From NCBI GenBank assembly GCA_030527795.1, contig JAUNAB010000004.1, positions 61,058 to 125,057 on the forward strand: DNA of 64,000 bases, written 5' to 3'. Below are positions 52,488 to 62,041 of this stretch, one piece after another (positions within the stretch are counted from its first letter, which is position 1; each line of letters opens with the position of its first letter). Both the position numbers and the translations under genes were made by a program. Below the pieces are notes generated by a model. That model was not told the DNA's origin, ran no database searches, and was given only the letters and a program-made list of their open reading frames with translations. This stretch comes from Pasteurellaceae bacterium. Its GTDB lineage: Bacteria; Pseudomonadota; Gammaproteobacteria; Enterobacterales; Pasteurellaceae.

Positions 52488-52506
52488 AAAAATAACGGGA
52501 TTTTTG

Positions 52507-52514
52507 ACCGCGGT
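52507..52514 (-). repeat. USS-like element after pflA
   Basis: Minus strand reads ACCGCGGTCAAAAATCCC, then TATTTTTGA. Solitary, 10 bp behind the pflA stop. Confidence 0.75.
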
Positions 52515-52524
52515 TTTTAGAAAA

Positions 52525-53265
52525 TTAATATTTTACGGTATGTCCATAACCTTCTAAAATGCCTTTGATATGCTCAAGACTTTCTTTTGTTGGCGGTTTC
52601 ACGTCTTCTAATTCGTATTTTTCGCCTAATGCTTCCCATTTATGTGCACCTAGACGATGATAGGGGAGTAACTCAACTTTCTCAATATTTTGCATCCCTT
52701 CAATGAATTGTCCAAGCAAGTGAACATCGTGATCGTTATCGGTATAACCTGGCACGACAACATAGCGAATCCACGTCGGTTGATTGCGTTTTTGCAAATA
52801 TTTTGCAAATTCAAGCGTGCGTTTATTTGGTACGCCAATTAGATTCTGATGCACTTGATCGTTTAATTCTTTCAAATCCAATAGCACCAGATCGGTAACG
52901 TCTAGTAATTCATCAATGATATGATCGTAATGACGCACAAAGCCGTTGGTATCAAGACAAGTATTAATGCCTTCCGCTTTGCAAGCCCGAAACCAATCAC
53001 GTACAAATTCGGCTTGCAACACGGCTTCGCCACCAGACGCCGTCACACCGCCCCCTGTTGCATTCATAAAATGGCGGTAAGTAACCACTTCCTTCATCAA
53101 ATCTTCTACGCTGATTTCTTTGCCTGCGTGTAAGTCCCAAGTATCGCGGTTATGGCAATATTTGCAACGCATTAAACAGCCTTGTAGAAATAAAATAAAA
53201 CGGATTCCCGGTCCGTCAACCGTCCCACAGGATTCATAAGAATGGTAGCGTGCTAATACAGACAT
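52525..53265 (-). CDS. pflA: Pyruvate formate-lyase activating enzyme
   Basis: Radical SAM enzyme that installs the glycyl radical on PflB. The 246-residue protein has the cluster motif [16 protein letters not shown] near residue 30, the GGE-type motif in [11 protein letters not shown], and DTNGF. It is downstream of pflB in the same direction but separated by 294 bp with a terminator and its own promoter. Confidence 0.97.
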   Translation of the reverse strand: MSVLARYHSYESCGTVDGPGIRFILFLQGCLMRCKYCHNRDTWDLHAGKEISVEDLMKEVVTYRHFMNATGGGVTASGGEAVLQAEFVRDWFRACKAEGINTCLDTNGFVRHYDHIIDELLDVTDLVLLDLKELNDQVHQNLIGVPNKRTLEFAKYLQKRNQPTWIRYVVVPGYTDNDHDVHLLGQFIEGMQNIEKVELLPYHRLGAHKWEALGEKYELEDVKPPTKESLEHIKGILEGYGHTVKY

Positions 53266-53297
53266 GCATTTTCCTTAAGATAAAATAAACTGGATAA

Positions 53298-53306
53298 ATT
53301 ATAGCA
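53298..53306 (-). promoter_or_regulatory. Extended -10 promoter of pflA
   Basis: Minus strand reads TGCTATAAT, an extended -10 with a perfect TATAAT, 32 bp before the pflA start. No good -35 is seen, which suits an extended -10 promoter. Confidence 0.55.
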
Positions 53307-53411
53307 AATAACTCAACTTTTTTCAGTAAATATCAACTTTTCTTATATATTACGAATAAAAATAAGATGTGTTTTTAATTGGGTAAAATGTTTAAAAGTT
53401 TGAAAATTTGA

Positions 53412-53419
53412 ACCGCGGT
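53412..53419 (-). repeat. USS-like element between pflB and pflA
   Basis: ACCGCGGT followed on the minus strand by TCAAATTTTCAAAC. One base differs from the usual TCAAAAA spacing. Confidence 0.6.
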
Positions 53420-53478
53420 TTTAAGTTCAGATTCAGGTGATATTTTTATTTTTCTTTAAAAATTCAGCAAAATTTTTG

Positions 53479-53486
53479 ACCGCGGT
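53479..53486 (-). repeat. USS-like element between pflB and pflA
   Basis: Minus strand reads ACCGCGGTCAAAAATTTTG, then GAATTTTTAAAG. It lies 67 bp from the previous copy in the same orientation. Confidence 0.75.
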
Positions 53487-53516
53487 ATTTGGCGATAAAG
53501 CCAAAAATTCCCCGAT

Positions 53517-53546
53517 AAAAAATCCGCTCAGTTGAGCGGATTTTAT
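53517..53546 (-). terminator. Intrinsic terminator after pflB
   Basis: Perfect stem AATCCGCTCA / TGAGCGGATT with a 2-nt loop, flanked by AAAA and TTTT, 16 bp behind the pflB stop. Confidence 0.9.
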
Positions 53547-53559
53547 GGTTAATTTCTGA

Positions 53560-55872
53560 TTACATCGCTTGAGTAAAGGTACGTGTAATGACGTCTTGCT
53601 GTTGCTCTTTCGTCAATGAATTGAAACGCACCGCATAACCTGAAACACGAATGGTTAATTGCGGATATTTTTCAGGGTTTTCCATTGCGTCTAACAACAT
53701 TTCACGGTTCATTACGTTCACATTCAAGTGTTGACCGCCTTCTACGGTTGCTTCGTGGTGGAAATAACCATCCATTAAGCCCGCAAGATTACGTTTTTGT
53801 GCTTCGTAATCTTTACCTAACGCATTTGGTACGATTGAGAAGGTATAAGAGATACCATCTTTCGCGTAAGCAAATGGCAATTTGGCGACTGAAGTTAATG
53901 AAGCTACCGCACCTTTTTGGTCACGGCCGTGCATTGGGTTTGCACCTGGTCCAAATGGCGCGCCTGAACGACGACCGTCAGGGGTATTCCCTGTTTTTTT
54001 ACCGTACACCACGTTTGATGTGATGGTTAACACAGATTGTGTTGGCACGGCATTGCGATATGTTTTGTGGGTTTGGATTTTTTTCATAAAGCGTTCAACT
54101 AAGTCACACGCAATATCGTCCACACGGCTGTCATTGTTACCGAATTGTGGGTATTCGCCTTCAATTTCAAAGTCAATCGCCACATTTGTCGCAACAACGT
54201 TACCATCTTTATCTTTAATATCGCCACGGATTGGTTTTACTTTCGCGTATTTGATCGCAGAAAGTGAGTCTGCTGCCACTGAAAGTCCTGCGATACCACA
54301 AGCCATTGTGCGGTAAACATCACGATCGTGGAATGCCATTAATGCCGCTTCGTACGCATATTTATCGTGCATAAAGTGGATGATATTTAACGCAGTCACA
54401 TATTGTGTTGCTAACCAGTCCATAAAGCCGTCCATGCGAGTCATTACATCATCAAAGTTTAACACTTCATCGGTAATTGGCTCAGATTTAGGACCTACTT
54501 GCATACCTGATTTTTCATCAATACCGCCATTGATTGCGTATAATAAAGTTTTTGCTAAGTTAGAACGTGCGCCAAAGAACTGCATTTGTTTACCCACAAC
54601 CATTGGGCTAACACAGCAAGCGATAGCGTAGTCATCGCTGTTAAAATCTGGACGCATTAAATCATCATTTTCGTATTGAACAGATGACGTATCAATAGAA
54701 ACTTTTGCACAATAACGTTTGAAGCCTTCAGGTAATTGTTCAGACCAAAGAATGGTTAAATTTGGTTCTGGTGAAGGCCCCATTGTATAAAGGGTATGTA
54801 AAATACGGAAACTGTTTTTGGTTACTAATGTACGACCGTCTAATCCCATACCTGCTAAGGTTTCTGTTGCCCACATTGGGTCGCCAGAGAACAGTTGATC
54901 GTATTCAGGTGTACGCAAGAAACGCACCATACGCAATTTCATTACTAAATGGTCAATTAATTCTTGTGCTTCTTGTTCGGTAATTTTGCCTGCTTTTAAA
55001 TCACGTTCAATATAGATATCTAAGAAACTTGAAACACGACCAAATGACATTGCCGCACCGTTTTGTGATTTAACGGCGGCAAGATAAGCAAAGTAAACCC
55101 ATTGTACCGCTTCCGCTGCGTTGGTTGCTGGATTTGATACGTCAAAACCGTATGACGCTGCCATTTCTTTGATTTTGCCTAAAGCACGGAATTGCTCAGT
55201 GATTTCTTCGCGTAATTGAATGGTGGCTTGAATATCTTCGCCTGATTCTAATTTTGGTTGTAATGATGCAAACTGTTTTTGTTTATCTTTCATTAAGAAA
55301 TCTGCACCGTATAACGCTAAACGGCGATAGTCACCGATAATACGACCGCGACCATAAGCATCTGGTAAACCTGTGATTACGCCAGATTTACGGCAACGCA
55401 AGATATCTGGTGTATAAACATCAAATACCCCTTGGTTGTGGGTTTTACGGTATTCGGTGAAGATATGTTCTACTTCAGGTTTTAGTTCACGACGGTAAAC
55501 TTGGCAAGAGCCTTTTACCATTTTGATCCCACCGTACGGCATAATTGCACGTTTAAGTGGAGCATCGGTTTGTAAACCAACGATTTTTTCTAAATCTTTA
55601 TTGATATAACCAGGTTTGTGTGACGTAATGGTTGACGGTGTGTCGGTATCAATATCATACGGCTCGTGGGTTTTATTTTCCACTTTGATTTTTTCCATTA
55701 CATCTGCCCACAATGTCGCAGTTGCATCGGTTACTTCGGCTAAGAAGGATTCATCGCCTTCATATGGGGTGTAGTTTTTTTGGATAAAGTCACGGACATT
55801 GACTTCATTTTGCCAGTCGCCTGAGGTAAATCCTTCCCAAGCTTGTTTTTGAGCATCAGTTAATTGAGCCAT
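53560..55872 (-). CDS. pflB: Pyruvate formate-lyase (formate acetyltransferase)
   Basis: Glycyl radical enzyme converting pyruvate and CoA to acetyl-CoA and formate, central to mixed-acid fermentation. The 770-residue protein has the active-site pair in [13 protein letters not shown] and the glycyl-radical motif RVSGYAVRF (Gly745) near the C-terminus. It lies 92 bp after focA; both are probably expressed from the focA promoter region. Confidence 0.98.
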   Translation of the reverse strand: MAQLTDAQKQAWEGFTSGDWQNEVNVRDFIQKNYTPYEGDESFLAEVTDATATLWADVMEKIKVENKTHEPYDIDTDTPSTITSHKPGYINKDLEKIVGLQTDAPLKRAIMPYGGIKMVKGSCQVYRRELKPEVEHIFTEYRKTHNQGVFDVYTPDILRCRKSGVITGLPDAYGRGRIIGDYRRLALYGADFLMKDKQKQFASLQPKLESGEDIQATIQLREEITEQFRALGKIKEMAASYGFDVSNPATNAAEAVQWVYFAYLAAVKSQNGAAMSFGRVSSFLDIYIERDLKAGKITEQEAQELIDHLVMKLRMVRFLRTPEYDQLFSGDPMWATETLAGMGLDGRTLVTKNSFRILHTLYTMGPSPEPNLTILWSEQLPEGFKRYCAKVSIDTSSVQYENDDLMRPDFNSDDYAIACCVSPMVVGKQMQFFGARSNLAKTLLYAINGGIDEKSGMQVGPKSEPITDEVLNFDDVMTRMDGFMDWLATQYVTALNIIHFMHDKYAYEAALMAFHDRDVYRTMACGIAGLSVAADSLSAIKYAKVKPIRGDIKDKDGNVVATNVAIDFEIEGEYPQFGNNDSRVDDIACDLVERFMKKIQTHKTYRNAVPTQSVLTITSNVVYGKKTGNTPDGRRSGAPFGPGANPMHGRDQKGAVASLTSVAKLPFAYAKDGISYTFSIVPNALGKDYEAQKRNLAGLMDGYFHHEATVEGGQHLNVNVMNREMLLDAMENPEKYPQLTIRVSGYAVRFNSLTKEQQQDVITRTFTQAM

Positions 55873-55941
55873 TGTTTATACTTCCTTCTAAGTTAATGAA
55901 GATTGAATTTAAAAATTTTTGCAAAAATATCGCGATTTTTG

Positions 55942-55949
55942 ACCGCGGT
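55942..55949 (-). repeat. USS-like element between focA and pflB
   Basis: Minus strand reads ACCGCGGTCAAAAATCGC, then GATATTTTTGC. It lies inside the focA-pflB gap. Confidence 0.75.
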
Positions 55950-55964
55950 CTTGCACCGATTCGC

Positions 55965-56816
55965 TTAATGCGTGCGGTTAGTTTTCCACTGATATAGTGC
56001 AATACAAACACCACCGCCAACAATATTCCCTAGCGTAACAGGGATTAAATTTTTTACGACAAAGTGATAGAGATCTAAATCGGCATATTGCATCGGATCA
56101 ATGCCGATATCTTGCCAAAATTCGGCTGAACTGCAATGAGCCGTAATCATTCCTAATGGGATCATAAACATATTTGCCACGCTATGTTCAAATCCTGATG
56201 AAACAAATAATCCGATAGGTAAAATCATAATAAAGGCTTTGTCAGTCAGGGTTTTGCCTGCGTAGGACATCCAAATTGCAATACAAACCATAATGTTACA
56301 TAAAATGCCAAGGCAAAATGCTTCAAACCAGCTGTGATGAATTTTATGTTGTGCTGTGGCTAAAATGGTTAAGCCCCATTGCCCATTTGCTGCCATTGTT
56401 TGCCCCGCAAACCACACGACAAATACAATAAATAATGAACCGATAAAGTTGCCACCATAGACAACAGCCCAATTTCGTAGCATTTGTGTGGTATTGATAC
56501 GACCGCTAGCACGTGCGACTAGCGTCATTGTGGAGGACGTAAAGAGTTCGCTACCACAAACCACGACCATAATCACCCCAATAGAAAAAACCAAACCTCC
56601 CACTAATTTGGTGAGTCCCCAAGGTGCACCTGTGCTACCTGTTTGCGTAGTGGTATAGAAGACAAAAGCTAATGCAATAAATGCACCTGCGGATATCGCA
56701 GATAAAAAGGAATACCATTGCTTTTTGCTTGCTTTATAAACCCCTGCATTTTCACCAATTTGAGCGATTTCGGCTGGGGAACTGATACAGGTTGATATTG
56801 ATTTTTCTGCTGACAT
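55965..56816 (-). CDS. focA: Formate channel FocA
   Basis: Pentameric formate/nitrite-family channel moving formate across the inner membrane. The 283-residue protein has six helices. Signature stretches are SAGAFIALAFVFY, VCGSELFTSS (first FNT signature) and SGFEHSVANMFMIPLG (pore His). It precedes pflB, as in E. coli. An FNR-like box lies 126 bp upstream. Confidence 0.97.
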   Translation of the reverse strand: MSAEKSISTCISSPAEIAQIGENAGVYKASKKQWYSFLSAISAGAFIALAFVFYTTTQTGSTGAPWGLTKLVGGLVFSIGVIMVVVCGSELFTSSTMTLVARASGRINTTQMLRNWAVVYGGNFIGSLFIVFVVWFAGQTMAANGQWGLTILATAQHKIHHSWFEAFCLGILCNIMVCIAIWMSYAGKTLTDKAFIMILPIGLFVSSGFEHSVANMFMIPLGMITAHCSSAEFWQDIGIDPMQYADLDLYHFVVKNLIPVTLGNIVGGGVCIALYQWKTNRTH

Positions 56817-56941
56817 AAAAGGAAAACTCCGAGCAATCTAATAGAATTAGCTATAGGGTAAAATTAAAAATTATTTTATTTTTTATCAAATTTGTTGCGG
56901 TAATTATAGGGATTTCGGATTAATAATACAAAGTATTTTCT

Positions 56942-56955
56942 TTGTTCTCGATCAA
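56942..56955 (-). promoter_or_regulatory. Putative FNR box upstream of focA-pflB
   Basis: Minus strand TTGAT-CGAG-AACAA matches TTGAT-N4-ATCAA at 9 of 10 positions. FNR activates focA-pflB in E. coli, so the location makes sense. Confidence 0.65.
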
Positions 56956-57133
56956 ATTCTTGCGTAATTTCATTGTAAATTTAATGAAGTGTAATGGTAA
57001 TGTTAAAATATTGTTGAATTGTGAAGGCTTTTGATTTGAAAAGTGATGGGTTAGTGTAGCTTGTCGTTTTCTTTTACTGTAAAAATACGATAATTTTTAT
57101 CCGCGGTTTTCGCTTTCTTGAAGAGATTTAGGC

Positions 57134-57139
57134 TATAAT
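57134..57139 (+). promoter_or_regulatory. -10 box of hinT
   Basis: Perfect TATAAT, 35 bp before the hinT start. No clear -35 was seen. Confidence 0.5.
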
Positions 57140-57174
57140 GCATAAAATTTCACAGTAATTTAGGAATAGACACT

Positions 57175-57525
57175 ATGGCACAAGAAACCATTTTTAGTAA
57201 AATTATTCGCAAAGAAATTCCCGCGGATATTGTGTATCAAGATGAATTAGTTACCGCTTTTCGTGATATTGCACCGCAAGCTCAAACCCATATTTTAATT
57301 ATTCCGAATAAACTCATTCCAACGGTAAATGAGGTGAGTACGCAAGATGAAATGGCGTTAGGCCGCTTATTTACCGTGGCAGCAAAAATTGCACAACAAG
57401 AAGGTATCGCTCAAGATGGCTATCGTTTAATCGTGAATTGTAATCAGCACGGTGGGCAAGAAGTCTTCCATTTACATATGCACTTAGTGGGTGGCGAGCC
57501 ATTAGGCAAAATGTTGGCGAAGTAG
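57175..57525 (+). CDS. hinT: HIT-family purine nucleoside phosphoramidase HinT
   Basis: Hydrolyses adenosine 5'-phosphoramidate-type substrates in the cytosol. The 116-residue protein has the histidine triad HLHMHLVGG and the upstream stretches [13 protein letters not shown] and [12 protein letters not shown]. It starts the hinT-ycfL-nagZ-rlmC cluster with very short gaps. Confidence 0.96.
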   Translation: MAQETIFSKIIRKEIPADIVYQDELVTAFRDIAPQAQTHILIIPNKLIPTVNEVSTQDEMALGRLFTVAAKIAQQEGIAQDGYRLIVNCNQHGGQEVFHLHMHLVGGEPLGKMLAK

Positions 57526-57530
57526 AAGGT

Positions 57531-57887
57531 ATGAAAAAATTTTTTGTTTTCGCCGCGAGTTTATATCTTGCAGCTTGTTCATCGTCTTTGCCAAATTTAG
57601 TGCATAGTAATACGCCAATTCTCAATATTAATGCGACGCTGAGTCCGTTAATTAAAGCCAAGGCGGATACTGAAAATGCGTGGGTACAAAATATCAGTTC
57701 AGAATCCTTGCAAGTTGATTATCATCTTTTTTGGTACGACCAAAATGGTGTTACGCAAATCACTGCTCAAGGCAATGAAGCGATAAGTCAAAATCTGTTG
57801 CTTGCCCCACAGCAACGAGCAGATATTCCACTGGTTAAGCCGAGTAAGCTCGCACAAAATTACCGTTTATACCTTAGTCGGCGTTAG
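57531..57887 (+). CDS. ycfL: YcfL-like (DUF1425) lipoprotein
   Basis: Predicted outer-membrane lipoprotein of unknown function, 118 residues. The signal peptide ends in the lipobox LAACSS (about residue 16). The mature part has the DUF1425 features NAWVQNISSESLQVDYHLFWYD (in part), a short beta-rich domain. It starts 5 bp after hinT, a conserved neighbourhood in gammaproteobacteria. Confidence 0.83.
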   Translation: MKKFFVFAASLYLAACSSSLPNLVHSNTPILNINATLSPLIKAKADTENAWVQNISSESLQVDYHLFWYDQNGVTQITAQGNEAISQNLLLAPQQRADIPLVKPSKLAQNYRLYLSRR

Positions 57888-57914
57888 ACCGCGGATCAAA
57901 ATTACAGAGTTTTT

Positions 57915-58961
57915 ATGTCTATATTATTAATTGATATTCAAGGGCAAGAATTGCAACCGCAAGAAGTTGAAATGTTGTCGCATCCATTAGTTGCTGGGCT
58001 AATTTTATTTAGCCGTAATTTTTACGACCGTGGGCAAATTCAAGCTTTAATCAAATCTATTCGCCAACGTGTAAAGAAACCGTTGTTGATCACGGTGGAT
58101 CAAGAAGGTGGGCGGGTGCAACGGTTTCGTGATGGGTTTACCGCATTACCCGCAATGCAAGCTTTTTCAGCATTAGTGCAAGATGAGCAACAGCAAGAGA
58201 AACTTGCCTATGAGGCGGGTTGGTTGATGGCGGCAGAAATGGTGGCTTTGGATATTGATTTAAGTTTCGCCCCCGTACTCGACTTAGGTCATCAATGTCG
58301 GGCGATTGGCGATCGCAGTTTTCATCAAGATGCAAATTGTGTACTACGATTAGCTCGGCAGTTTGTTATGGGTATGCGTCAATCGGGAATGGCAACAACG
58401 GGAAAACATTTCCCAGGGCATGGGCATGTGTTGGCGGATTCGCATTTAGAAACCCCTTTTGATGATCGACCAAAAGCACAAATTTTTAGCCAAGATATTC
58501 AACCCTTTCAACAACTTATACAACAAGATTTATTAGATGCCGTGATGCCAGCACATGTTGTCTATCGGCAATGTGATGACCAACCTGCAAGTGGCTCAGC
58601 TTATTGGTTACAAACGGTTTTACGTCAGCAACTGGGTTTTAATGGAGCAATTTTCTCCGATGATTTAGGGATGAAAGGGGCTGGCGTAATGGGCGATTTT
58701 GTAACGCGTTGCGAAAAATCGTGGACGGCAGGTTGTGATTTACTGTTACTTTGTAATGAGCCTGAAGGTGTTGTTGATGTATTAGATCATTTTATTCCAC
58801 CGCACAATCCGCAACGAGCGGATTTACAACAAGCACGTTTAGCGAGATTGTTTAAAAAATCACAGTTTAGTTGGAATGAATTGAGCAAGAATGCCCGTTA
58901 TTTGCAAGCAAGTAAGCAGTTAAGTGCCTTGCAACAAGATTGGCTTGCCACGAAAGCCTAA
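57915..58961 (+). CDS. nagZ: Beta-N-acetylhexosaminidase NagZ
   Basis: Cytosolic GH3 enzyme that removes N-acetylglucosamine from anhydromuropeptides in peptidoglycan recycling. The 348-residue protein has [13 protein letters not shown], the catalytic loop [17 protein letters not shown] and the nucleophile Asp region [11 protein letters not shown]. It lies 27 bp after ycfL; the gap has a USS variant (ACCGCGGATCAAAATT). Confidence 0.96.
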   Translation: MSILLIDIQGQELQPQEVEMLSHPLVAGLILFSRNFYDRGQIQALIKSIRQRVKKPLLITVDQEGGRVQRFRDGFTALPAMQAFSALVQDEQQQEKLAYEAGWLMAAEMVALDIDLSFAPVLDLGHQCRAIGDRSFHQDANCVLRLARQFVMGMRQSGMATTGKHFPGHGHVLADSHLETPFDDRPKAQIFSQDIQPFQQLIQQDLLDAVMPAHVVYRQCDDQPASGSAYWLQTVLRQQLGFNGAIFSDDLGMKGAGVMGDFVTRCEKSWTAGCDLLLLCNEPEGVVDVLDHFIPPHNPQRADLQQARLARLFKKSQFSWNELSKNARYLQASKQLSALQQDWLATKA

Positions 58962-58973
58962 AGTACAGTAAAG

Positions 58974-60140
58974 ATGGATTGTCAACATTATCAACAAGAC
59001 AATTGCCGATCGTGTCAATGGTTGCCATTGCCTTATGCGGAACAACTGTCGCGTAAATCATCACACTTACATTCTCAGCTTGCGGAATTGGATCAGTCGC
59101 AATTAACTTGGTATGAGCCTTATCAATCTCATTTAATGGGGTTTCGCAACAAAGCCAAAATGGTGGTGAGTGGTTCAGTTGAACGTCCAATTTTAGGCAT
59201 TTTGGCTGATCCAATGCGTCCCGAAAGTGCAGTGGATCTGACGGATTGCCCACTTTATTCAACAAATTTGACCGCGGTTTTTCCTTTATTGAAAGATTTT
59301 ATCGCACGAGCTGGATTGGTGCCGTATAACGTTGCTAAGCGAAAAGGCGAACTCAAATACATTTTATTGACCGAAAGCCAGTTTAATCAGCAAATTATGC
59401 TACGCTTTGTGTTGCGTTCTGAACGAAAAATTGCGCTGATTCAACGTGAATTAACGGGATTGCTCGCGAGATTACCGAAAATTAAAGTGGTGAGCTTAAA
59501 TATTCAACCGCAACACGCTGCCATATTGGAAGGGGAAACGGAAATTTTTTTAACCGAGCAGCAAGTCCTTGAAGAACGATTTAATCAGATTCCGCTATTT
59601 ATTCGCCCACAAGGATTTTTCCAAACGAATCCAAACGTTGCACAAGCCTTATATGCTCAAGCACAACATTGGGTAAAAGATCTGCCTATTACGCAATTGT
59701 GGGATTTATTTTGTGGTGTAGGTGGCTTTGGTTTGCATTGCACCTATGCATTAGAGCAAGTCAGCAAGCAGCGGATTGCTTTAACGGGCATTGAAATTTC
59801 AGCCGCGGCGATTTATTCTGCACAACGTGCGGCGACACAGCTTGGTTTGCAACAGGTGCAATTTCAATCCCTTGATGCCGCAAATTTTGCACTCAATAGC
59901 CACAGCAAGCCACAACTGGTGATTGTCAATCCTCCAAGACGCGGTATTGGTTCATCTTTAGCGGAATTTTTAGATCAACAATTACAACCTGATTTTGTGT
60001 TGTATTCGAGCTGTAACGCCCAGTCAATGCGACAAGATCTCACCCAAATGACTCATTATAAAATGCAAAAAATTCAATTATTTGATATGTTTCCGCATAC
60101 TAGTCATTATGAAGTGCTAGTTTTGCTCAAACGTCAATAA
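58974..60140 (+). CDS. rlmC: 23S rRNA (uracil-C5) methyltransferase RlmC
   Basis: Methylates U747 of 23S rRNA. The 388-residue protein has cluster cysteines at residues 3, 11 and 14 ([12 protein letters not shown]) with a fourth in DLTDCPLY. The SAM motif is [14 protein letters not shown], then VNPPRRG and the nucleophile Cys in YSSCNAQSM. The Cys spacing fits RlmC (RumB) rather than RlmD. A USS-like element at 59271 encodes Leu-Thr-Ala-Val-Phe. Confidence 0.95.
   Translation: MDCQHYQQDNCRSCQWLPLPYAEQLSRKSSHLHSQLAELDQSQLTWYEPYQSHLMGFRNKAKMVVSGSVERPILGILADPMRPESAVDLTDCPLYSTNLTAVFPLLKDFIARAGLVPYNVAKRKGELKYILLTESQFNQQIMLRFVLRSERKIALIQRELTGLLARLPKIKVVSLNIQPQHAAILEGETEIFLTEQQVLEERFNQIPLFIRPQGFFQTNPNVAQALYAQAQHWVKDLPITQLWDLFCGVGGFGLHCTYALEQVSKQRIALTGIEISAAAIYSAQRAATQLGLQQVQFQSLDAANFALNSHSKPQLVIVNPPRRGIGSSLAEFLDQQLQPDFVLYSSCNAQSMRQDLTQMTHYKMQKIQLFDMFPHTSHYEVLVLLKRQ
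59271..59278 (-). repeat. USS-like element inside rlmC
   Basis: Minus strand reads ACCGCGGTCAAATTTG. It encodes Leu-Thr-Ala-Val in rlmC, the same peptide as in comC and holA. Confidence 0.7.
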
Positions 60141-60156
60141 AATGGATGAACCTTTA

Positions 60157-60198
60157 AAACCGCGGTCAAAAAAACGGTTGAATTTTTGACCGCGGTAT
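60157..60198. terminator. Inverted USS-like pair after rlmC
   Basis: Perfect ACCGCGGT cores at 60159-60166 and 60189-60196, inverted and 30 bp apart, separated by CAAAAA/TTTTTG arms. It lies 17 bp behind rlmC and can terminate it. Confidence 0.75.
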
Positions 60199-60207
60199 AA
60201 ACAACTA

Positions 60208-60234
60208 AAAAAGGACGCTTTTGGCGTCCTTTGA
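60208..60234 (-). terminator. Intrinsic terminator after the antitoxin-like gene
   Basis: Perfect 9-bp stem AAAGGACGC / GCGTCCTTT with a 5-nt loop and TTTTTTAG on the minus strand, 4 bp behind the stop. Confidence 0.88.
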
Positions 60235-60237
60235 TTT

Positions 60238-60588
60238 TTAGAAATTCAACTGTTCTGGGTGAATGCCGAGTGCGTTTGCAATCTTTTCACGCGTAGAGCG
60301 GCGTAAACGTTTAGTATTTTCGTGCTGACTATAAGCTGACTGCGTGACGCCAATGCGTTCTGCTACTTCAGCTTGTGTTAACCCTAAATACTCTCGCCAC
60401 GCACGCACGGTACTGCATTCATTTTCAAAGAAAATATCTAACACCGCGGTCGGAATATCGGACCGCAATGATTTTCTGAGAACGTTGTTTTGTTGTAATA
60501 CTTGATAATCGTTATATGGAATGACTGCAAAAGCAGGCAAACCATTTTCATCATGAATAATTTGAATATTGTTATATGATGTCGCCAC
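60238..60588 (-). CDS. Antitoxin-like XRE-family regulator (orphan)
   Basis: DNA-binding protein of 116 residues with two parts. Residues about 1-45 (IIHDENGLPAFAVIPYNDYQVL) resemble a prevent-host-death-type antitoxin N-terminus. Residues about 65-115 form a XRE helix-turn-helix (LGLTQAEVAERIGVTQSAYSQHE). It starts with GTG after GAGG. Such proteins often pair with RelE/HigB toxins, but no toxin gene is seen on either side, so it may be a solitary regulator or a remnant. ACCGCGGT at 60443 inside it lacks the A-tract of the other copies. Confidence 0.75.
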   Translation of the reverse strand: MATSYNNIQIIHDENGLPAFAVIPYNDYQVLQQNNVLRKSLRSDIPTAVLDIFFENECSTVRAWREYLGLTQAEVAERIGVTQSAYSQHENTKRLRRSTREKIANALGIHPEQLNF

Positions 60589-60903
60589 TTTTTTAAAACC
60601 TCTTTCCTTAGATGCACCCTATAAACACACAAAACAACAGTGCCCGAGCGTTTACCTTTTAGGGCGTTTAAAACAGCTTACGCCCGTATGAATATTAAAA
60701 ATAATATCCAAAACGAAATTAGAATGTCTTTGTATTTCAATGAAATACTTTTCATTCTACAAAAAATCAGTTGGCTAAATCTTTTTCAACTGATTAATAA
60801 GACCCGTACTCCTATTAGGTCTTGATTTGTTATTTCCCCGTCAATGAAATTGAGCGGAAATACAAACAACACGCAACATATTAAATGCCGTTGCGTTTAA
60901 AGG
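60589..60903. other. Structured intergenic region upstream of the antitoxin-like gene
   Basis: About 315 bp without a recognised gene; all frames are broken by stops, so no full toxin gene fits. Several inverted repeats are present: ACGCAAC/GTTGCGT behind arcA, AAGACC/GGTCTT near 60800-60823, and GGGCGT/ACGCCC at 60662-60685. A 25-codon hydrophobic reading frame on the minus strand (60755-60678) has no ribosome site. Confidence 0.55.
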
Positions 60904-61623
60904 CTAATGCGAGTGTGGCTCGATTGTGCCACAAAAGCGATAACCTTCGCCATGAATAGTTGCAATGATTTCTGGCGTTGCGGAATGATTCTCAAAATGT
61001 TTCCGAATACGCCGAATGGTTACATCCACCGTTCTATCTTGCGGTCTAAGCTCACGCCCTGTCATACGGCGTAAGAGTTCTTCGCGTGTTTGAATTTTGC
61101 CAGGGTTTTCGCAAAAATGCTGCATTGCACGGAATTCGCTGCGCGGTAATTTGTATTCTTCCCCTTCGGGATTGACTAACGTATGTTTATTCAGATCCAA
61201 GCGCCAACCATTAAAACGATATTCGTCAATGGTTGTTGTGGTATTGCGCAATCCAGGCATTGTACGTTGTAAAACATTACGCGCGCGAATGGCTAATTCT
61301 CTCGGATTAAATGGTTTGGTCATATAATCATCTGCACCAATTTCTAAACCAAGAATTTTATCTACTTCATTATCGCGTCCTGTTAAAAAAATTAATGCGA
61401 TATTTTTCTGTTCCCGTAATTCACGAGCAAGGATTAATCCATTTTTGCCCGGTAGGTTAATATCCATAATAATTAAATTAATGGATTGTTGCGTAAGGAT
61501 ATTGTGCATTTGAGTGCCGTCCGTAGCATCAAAAACTTGGTAACCTTCTGCCTCAAAAATAGTTCTTAGCGTGTTTTTGGTTATTACTTCGTCCTCAACG
61601 ATGAGAACTTGCGGGGTTGCCAT
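60904..61623 (-). CDS. arcA: Two-component response regulator ArcA
   Basis: OmpR-family regulator of the anoxic redox control system, repressing aerobic metabolism when phosphorylated by ArcB. The 239-residue protein has the acidic pocket VEDE, phosphoacceptor Asp54 in [11 protein letters not shown], the Lys in [13 protein letters not shown] and a winged helix ending [11 protein letters not shown]. The C-terminal [20 protein letters not shown] is typical of ArcA. It is a single gene. Confidence 0.97.
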   Translation of the reverse strand: MATPQVLIVEDEVITKNTLRTIFEAEGYQVFDATDGTQMHNILTQQSINLIIMDINLPGKNGLILARELREQKNIALIFLTGRDNEVDKILGLEIGADDYMTKPFNPRELAIRARNVLQRTMPGLRNTTTTIDEYRFNGWRLDLNKHTLVNPEGEEYKLPRSEFRAMQHFCENPGKIQTREELLRRMTGRELRPQDRTVDVTIRRIRKHFENHSATPEIIATIHGEGYRFCGTIEPHSH

Positions 61624-61776
61624 TATGCTGTCCTTAAATCTAAGTTAGAGTGATTCATCGATGTTGAACATTCTAATCGTGCAACATTGTTGCAACAATA
61701 GAAAAGACAATATTTGGTTAATTTTTTGATCTAAATCATAAACGAGAATGCTGTACCAAGCAATATGTCTGATAAA

Positions 61777-61791
61777 ACCGCGGTCAAAAAA
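61777..61791 (+). repeat. USS-like element upstream of arcA
   Basis: ACCGCGGTCAAAAAAC followed by ACGTTTTTAA. Solitary, 154 bp upstream of the arcA start. Confidence 0.75.
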
Positions 61792-61997
61792 CAGAACGTT
61801 TTTAATGATGAAATTTGGCGCATTCTAACATTATTTTTACCATCGTAATAGTGTTTATTAGCCTTTTTGTGAAATAGTTAACCTATTGGTTTTATTGGAA
61901 ATGTTTGACAAAGCGTACCAGTGAAAAAAGGGTTTTCTCTTATCTTAATTTATGCTAATGCGATTCTTTATTATTAGCATTTAGGCTTTGTAGAGAA

Positions 61998-62036
61998 AGC
62001 TGTATAAGATTTTTTGCTCGCGTGTTATACGGCTTT
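61998..62036 (-). terminator. Probable terminator after ubiD
   Basis: Stem AGCTGTATAA / TTATACGGCT (one G-T pair) with a 17-nt loop, 5 bp behind the ubiD stop. The T-tract on the minus side is short. Confidence 0.6.
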
Positions 62037-62041
62037 TGGCA

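Larger units (their letters stand above)
56817..57174. other. Divergent control region focA/hinT
   Basis: About 358 bp of AT-rich DNA without a gene. It contains the FNR-like box for focA, a USS variant with GGAT (minus strand CCGCGGATAAAAA near 57096-57107) and the -10 box of hinT. Confidence 0.6.
61624..62041. other. Intergenic region arcA-ubiD
   Basis: About 418 bp without a recognised gene. It holds the arcA promoter region, a USS-like element at 61777, an inverted repeat (TGCTAAT/ATTAGCA, about 61952-61978) and the ubiD terminator. A small RNA could fit here, but I have no direct support. Confidence 0.5.

Noticed and set aside
53882..54316. Open reading frame of 144 codons opposite pflB
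   Set aside because: Antisense shadow of a highly conserved gene with biased codon use; no start signal.
60678..60755. 25-codon hydrophobic peptide as a small toxin
   Set aside because: No ribosome site and no family recognised; kept only as a remark in the orphan-antitoxin finding.
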